Assembly: GCA_013821605.1 (NCBI GenBank)
Contig: JACDGP010000036.1
Span: forward strand, 1-44,894
Direction of reading: 5' to 3'
Source of the DNA: Herpetosiphonaceae bacterium
Lineage (GTDB): Bacteria; Chloroflexota; Chloroflexia; Chloroflexales; Kallotenuaceae
Length of the DNA stretch: 44,894 nt
A program made the translations under genes and the position numbers. Below, in pieces: positions 41,775 through 44,894 of the stretch. Position 1 is the stretch's first letter. Each line of letters begins with the position of its first letter. The notes beneath the pieces are model-generated. The model worked only from the letters and a program-made list of their open reading frames with translations. It ran no database searches and was not told where the DNA came from.

Positions 41775-42242
41775 TTGATCCGATTGGCGACGCGCGACGA
41801 TTCGGCGGCGGTGATCGCGCTGGCCGTAGCGGCCGGGCTGTTTTCAGCGAACGAAACCGAGGTTCTGGACAACATGCTGGCGGACTACTTCGGCGGCAAC
41901 ATTGACGATGGCCATGTGTGCGTCATCGACGAGGAGGATGAGCCGCTTGGGGTCGCCTACTACGCACCGGCACTGGCGACGGATCGGACGTGGTACTTGA
42001 CCATGATCGCCGTGCGGCTTGATCGTCAGGGACAGGGGCGCGGAGCGGCGCTACTGCGGCATGTGGAACATGCGCTGCAGGCGAGTGGTCAGCGGGTGCT
42101 GCTGGTCGAGACGTCAGGGCTACAGACCTACGAGCGCACACGGACGTTCTACGCGAAGTGCGGCTACGAGGAGGAGGCGCGTATTCGCGACTTCTACGCG
42201 GCGGGCGATGATATGGTTGTGTTCCGCAAAGTTCTGATGTAA
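41775..42242 (+). CDS. GNAT family N-acetyltransferase
   Basis: A GNAT acyltransferase of about 155 residues that transfers an acetyl group from acetyl-CoA. The CoA-binding motif A is MIAVRLDRQGQGRGAALLRHVE, and motif B is YERTRTFYAKCGYEEEARIRDFY. I favour a TTG start at 41775 because GGAGG sits five bases before it; a GTG at 41763 or ATG at 41706 would extend the protein with residues that do not match the fold. The acceptor is unknown. Its stop is four bases from the end of the convergent UPF0175 gene. Confidence 0.85.
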   Translation: MIRLATRDDSAAVIALAVAAGLFSANETEVLDNMLADYFGGNIDDGHVCVIDEEDEPLGVAYYAPALATDRTWYLTMIAVRLDRQGQGRGAALLRHVEHALQASGQRVLLVETSGLQTYERTRTFYAKCGYEEEARIRDFYAAGDDMVVFRKVLM

Positions 42243-42246
42243 GCAA

Positions 42247-42570
42247 TTATTGGCGTATCCAGCGGTTGAGTTCGTCAGACGTAGAACCACTCTGGTGGCT
42301 GCTTGCTGCGTAGGCGAGGCGTGCTTCGGCGACAACGTTTAGATTATCGTCAAACTCAGATACGCCGTAGCGACCGGGCACATCAAGAAACTCACGGCGG
42401 CTGATTCCTAGCAAAGAGGCGGCACGGCTGGTTGATATCCGGCCTTGGTCGTAGAAGGTCACAAGCAAGGCTTCGCGGGCGCGTCGTGCAACCTGGGTTC
42501 GCAGGTCGTCCTCATCAGCCCTGCTGACCAAATCATCCGGTAACTCGATCTCGACTGCCCAAGTTGACAT
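42247..42570 (-). CDS. UPF0175 family protein (antitoxin-like, orphan)
   Basis: A 107-residue protein of the UPF0175 family: a short N-terminal strand (VEIELPDDLV), a helix (VARRAREALLVTFYDQGRIS), then a helix-turn-helix-like TSRAASLLGISRREFLDVPGRYGV. Family members usually pair with a PIN-domain toxin (DUF3368). No such gene lies on either side; the neighbours are a GNAT gene and cytochrome oxidase. It could be a solitary regulator or the remainder of a toxin-antitoxin pair. The C-terminal 35 residues are longer than in many members. Confidence 0.8.
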   Translation of the reverse strand: MSTWAVEIELPDDLVSRADEDDLRTQVARRAREALLVTFYDQGRISTSRAASLLGISRREFLDVPGRYGVSEFDDNLNVVAEARLAYAASSHQSGSTSDELNRWIRQ

Positions 42571-42649
42571 GGTCTGTGCTCCTGGTTATTGCCCTCTAGA
42601 AGCGTTCTTCGTACCACTGTTCGACGCTATACGCATTCTTCCACGCCGT

Positions 42650-42955
42650 CTACCAACCGGGAAAGCCGGCCAGGTTGCGTGTGAGGTAGTCGTTCATGGT
42701 CAGACCCAGCATGATGATCAGCCAAATGAAGCCGGCACCGGCAAAGATCCAGGTCAGGCGGCTGCTGTAGCGCACATGCATGAAGAATAAAATGATCAGC
42801 AGCGCTTTTACCAGGGCGATGACCAATGCAACGACGGTATTGAAGGGTCCCAGGTTGACGTAGGCCGTGCCAAAGGTCAAAAGCAGCAGAAGCATTAAGG
42901 TTGCCCAGACGGTGATATAGGTACGGGGGGAAGCGGAGCGGAGCTTTTCGTTCAT
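42650..42955 (-). CDS. ctaF: Cytochrome c oxidase subunit IV (CtaF-like)
   Basis: A 101-residue small membrane subunit with three helices (ITVWATLMLLLLLTFGTAYV, TVVALVIALVKALLIILFFMHV, WIFAGAGFIWLIIMLGLTM) and the typical KALLIILFFMHVRYS motif. It stabilises the oxidase complex in the membrane. Its ATG overlaps the subunit III stop by one base (TAATG), so translation is coupled. It ends the ctaDEF operon. Confidence 0.92.
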   Translation of the reverse strand: MNEKLRSASPRTYITVWATLMLLLLLTFGTAYVNLGPFNTVVALVIALVKALLIILFFMHVRYSSRLTWIFAGAGFIWLIIMLGLTMNDYLTRNLAGFPGW

Positions 42956-43602
42956 TAGTGTCGCCGATCTATCAAGTAGAGTAATGGATACACAAAGACC
43001 CAGACGATATCAACGAAGTGCCAGTATAAGCCGATTAGGTCGACCGGGATGTGATGCTCGTCCGTTAAGCGTCCACGCCATGCCAATATGAGCAGCAGGG
43101 TTACTAGACCGATCCCGATCGTTAGGTGCAGGGCGTGCAGGCCGGTCATGGTGAAGTACAGCACGAAGAAAAGCTGGATTTTGTCCGCATGGGGCTCGCC
43201 GGTCGTGAAGTTGAGGGCCGGGACGAGTTGCTCACGATATTCCTCATAATACTCCACCGCCTTGATCCCAAGAAACAGGAGGCCTAGCCCGGCTGTGAGC
43301 AGCAAACATTGCATAAGGCGGCGGCGGTGACCCTGCTCGGCTGCGTGGACTGCGAAGGCCATGGATAAGCTGGAGCACAGCAGGACGGCGGTATTGATGG
43401 TGCCGAGCGTGACGTTAAGGTGCCGGCTGGCAGCGGCGAAAGCATGGGGGCTCGTGGCGCGATACAGTGTATAGGCGGTGAACAGGACCCCAAAGAACAT
43501 GACCTCGGTGACCAGAAAGAGCCACATCCCAAGGTGATCCGCCTCGCGCTGTTGCGCCAGATCATCAAATTGGTGCGCGACAATGGGTTGTGGCTCAAGC
43601 AT
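42955..43602 (-). CDS. ctaE: Cytochrome c oxidase subunit III
   Basis: A 215-residue subunit III with about five membrane helices. The N-terminal signature [19 protein letters not shown] carries the conserved Glu, and the last part has [13 protein letters not shown] and [24 protein letters not shown], both diagnostic. It begins 8 bp inside the end of subunit I. The short form (five helices) is common in bacteria. Confidence 0.95.
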   Translation of the reverse strand: MLEPQPIVAHQFDDLAQQREADHLGMWLFLVTEVMFFGVLFTAYTLYRATSPHAFAAASRHLNVTLGTINTAVLLCSSLSMAFAVHAAEQGHRRRLMQCLLLTAGLGLLFLGIKAVEYYEEYREQLVPALNFTTGEPHADKIQLFFVLYFTMTGLHALHLTIGIGLVTLLLILAWRGRLTDEHHIPVDLIGLYWHFVDIVWVFVYPLLYLIDRRH

Positions 43603-44894
43603 GCTCGGGCTCCTGCAACTCGTAGGCGTAGGCTTCCCAGGTGACGACGGGCGTCTGCTCGAAATTATCCTTGGGAGGGGGCGACGTGGTACGCCATTCT
43701 AGACCAATGGCATTCCATGGATTCGACGGAGCCAGCTTGCCCCAACGCAATGACCACAGCAGGTACGCCAATGGCAGCAGATAACCCACTGCCAGGATCG
43801 AGGCACCGGCTGTGGACAGCACGTTGAGGACCTGGAATTCTGGCGCATACGTATGGTAACGGCGCGGCATTCCAAGGTAACCAAGGATGAACTGCGGGAA
43901 GAAGGTCAGGTTGAAGCCAAAAAAGATGGAGACGGCGGAGAAGCGGGACCAGCGCTCAGGATACAGCCGGCCACTGATTTTGGGCCACCAGAAATGAATG
44001 CCGCCGAGATAGGCCATAACCATGCCGCCGACCATGATATAGTGGAAATGGGCGATCACAAAGTAGCTGTCGGTCAAATGGACGTCCATCGCGAGCGAGG
44101 CGAGGAACAGCCCGGTCAAGCCGCCGATGGTAAACAAACCGATGAAGCCGAGCACATACAACATGGGCGTGCTGAAGGTGATCGAGCCTTTATAGAGTGT
44201 CGCAGTCCAGTTGAAGACCTTGATTGCTGATGGGATCGCCACGATAAAGCTCAGCACCGAAAAGACGAGACTGGCGTAGACCGACTGGCCGGCCACGAAC
44301 ATATGGTGACCCCAGACCAGGAAACCAATCACGGCGATGCCAATGGTCGCAAAGGCCACAAATTTATAGCCAAAGATGCGGCGGCGGGCGAAGCAGGTAA
44401 TGACCTCACTCACGACACCCATGCCGGGTAGGATCATGATGTACACGGCCGGGTGAGAGTAAAACCAAAAGAGATGCTGGAACAACACGGGATCGCCGCC
44501 TAGTGCCGGGTCAAAGATGCCGATGTGGAAGATGCGTTCGAGGCCCGCCAGGATCAAGGTAATCGCCAGCACGGGGGTCGCCAGCATAGTGATGATGCTG
44601 GTCGCGTAGGTTGACCAGATAAAAAGCGGCAGCCTGAACCAGGTCATGCCGGGGGCGCGCATTTTGTGGATCTTGATAATGAAATTGAGGGCCGTGAAGA
44701 TCGACGAAAAGCCGACGATGCCGATGCCAAGCACGGTCAGGATGACATACGTATCGGTGTAGCTGGTACTGTACGGGGTGTAGAAGGTCCAGCCGGTATC
44801 GACGCCACCCATGATCACGACGGCGATGGTGAAAAGCCCGCCGACCATATAGGTATACCAGGAGATCAGATTCAGCCGGGGGAAAGCAAGATCA
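43595..44894 (-). CDS. ctaD: Cytochrome c oxidase subunit I, A2 type, 5' truncated by window edge
   Basis: About 432 C-terminal residues of the haem-copper oxidase catalytic subunit, which reduces oxygen to water and pumps protons. The frame stays open to the last bases of the window ([16 protein letters not shown]), so the start lies outside. The CuB His and cross-linked Tyr are in [16 protein letters not shown]; here the Glu found in A1 oxidases (GHPEVY) is replaced and a Tyr-Ser pair precedes the His, the signature of A2 oxidases such as those of Rhodothermus and Thermus. The other CuB histidines are in VWGHHMF and the haem histidines in [13 protein letters not shown]. It is followed, with overlap, by subunits III and IV. 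Confidence 0.95.
   Translation of the reverse strand, partial: DLAFPRLNLISWYTYMVGGLFTIAVVIMGGVDTGWTFYTPYSTSYTDTYVILTVLGIGIVGFSSIFTALNFIIKIHKMRAPGMTWFRLPLFIWSTYATSIITMLATPVLAITLILAGLERIFHIGIFDPALGGDPVLFQHLFWFYSHPAVYIMILPGMGVVSEVITCFARRRIFGYKFVAFATIGIAVIGFLVWGHHMFVAGQSVYASLVFSVLSFIVAIPSAIKVFNWTATLYKGSITFSTPMLYVLGFIGLFTIGGLTGLFLASLAMDVHLTDSYFVIAHFHYIMVGGMVMAYLGGIHFWWPKISGRLYPERWSRFSAVSIFFGFNLTFFPQFILGYLGMPRRYHTYAPEFQVLNVLSTAGASILAVGYLLPLAYLLWSLRWGKLAPSNPWNAIGLEWRTTSPPPKDNFEQTPVVTWEAYAYELQEPEHA

Overview
The window reads as a piece of a Chloroflexota-like bacterial chromosome with a mid-to-high G+C content. This placement is an inference from style: lipoproteins with long Ala/Thr-rich linkers after the lipobox Cys, a very long repeat-bearing membrane fusion protein, an F420-type nitroreductase-family protein, a DUF5107-TPR protein and an A2-type cytochrome oxidase. 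No rRNA or tRNA gene, CRISPR array or phage structural gene was recognised, so the lineage cannot be fixed further. Both ends cut genes: lutB on the left and ctaD on the right.

Layout. 1-4836: lactate-utilisation genes lutB (partial) and lutC, a convergent proline dehydrogenase, then a 4-hydroxyproline epimerase/proline racemase and a DapA-family aldolase/deaminase, together a proline/hydroxyproline catabolic patch. 4837-6823: a scarred region with gene remnants, an orphan HicB-like antitoxin, a truncated methyltransferase flanked by a repeated motif, and a lone tyrosine recombinase. 6865-12048 (minus): a MacAB-like export system whose adaptor has two periodic helical arms, plus a small glycine-rich membrane-anchored protein.

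12356-34632 is the centrepiece: about 22 kb devoted to uptake and oxidation of sugars or sugar acids. The minus arm holds uxuA, a sugar-dehydrogenase-like SDR, an RraA-family aldolase, two enolase-superfamily dehydratases and a complete family-5 (peptide/oligosaccharide) ABC importer. The plus arm, starting from a shared divergent control region, holds a DUF5107-TPR protein, a PQQ glucose-dehydrogenase-like lipoprotein, a FadR-type GntR regulator, a second SDR paralogue, a galactonate-dehydratase-like enzyme, a lactonase, KDG kinase and KDPG aldolase. Read in order this is a full route: aldose or uronate -> lactone -> aldonate -> 2-keto-3-deoxy acid -> phosphorylated KDG -> pyruvate + glyceraldehyde-3-phosphate. 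The presence of several different dehydratases and two dehydrogenases suggests that several sugar acids feed one kinase/aldolase drain.

34639-44894: housekeeping and miscellaneous genes. These are tyrA and pheA, a small membrane protein, an amidase, two Gfo/Idh/MocA oxidoreductases, a deazaflavin nitroreductase-family protein, OsmC, a GNAT acetyltransferase, an orphan UPF0175 antitoxin-like protein, and cytochrome c oxidase subunits IV, III and I (partial), the last with the YSHP signature of A2-type haem-copper oxidases.
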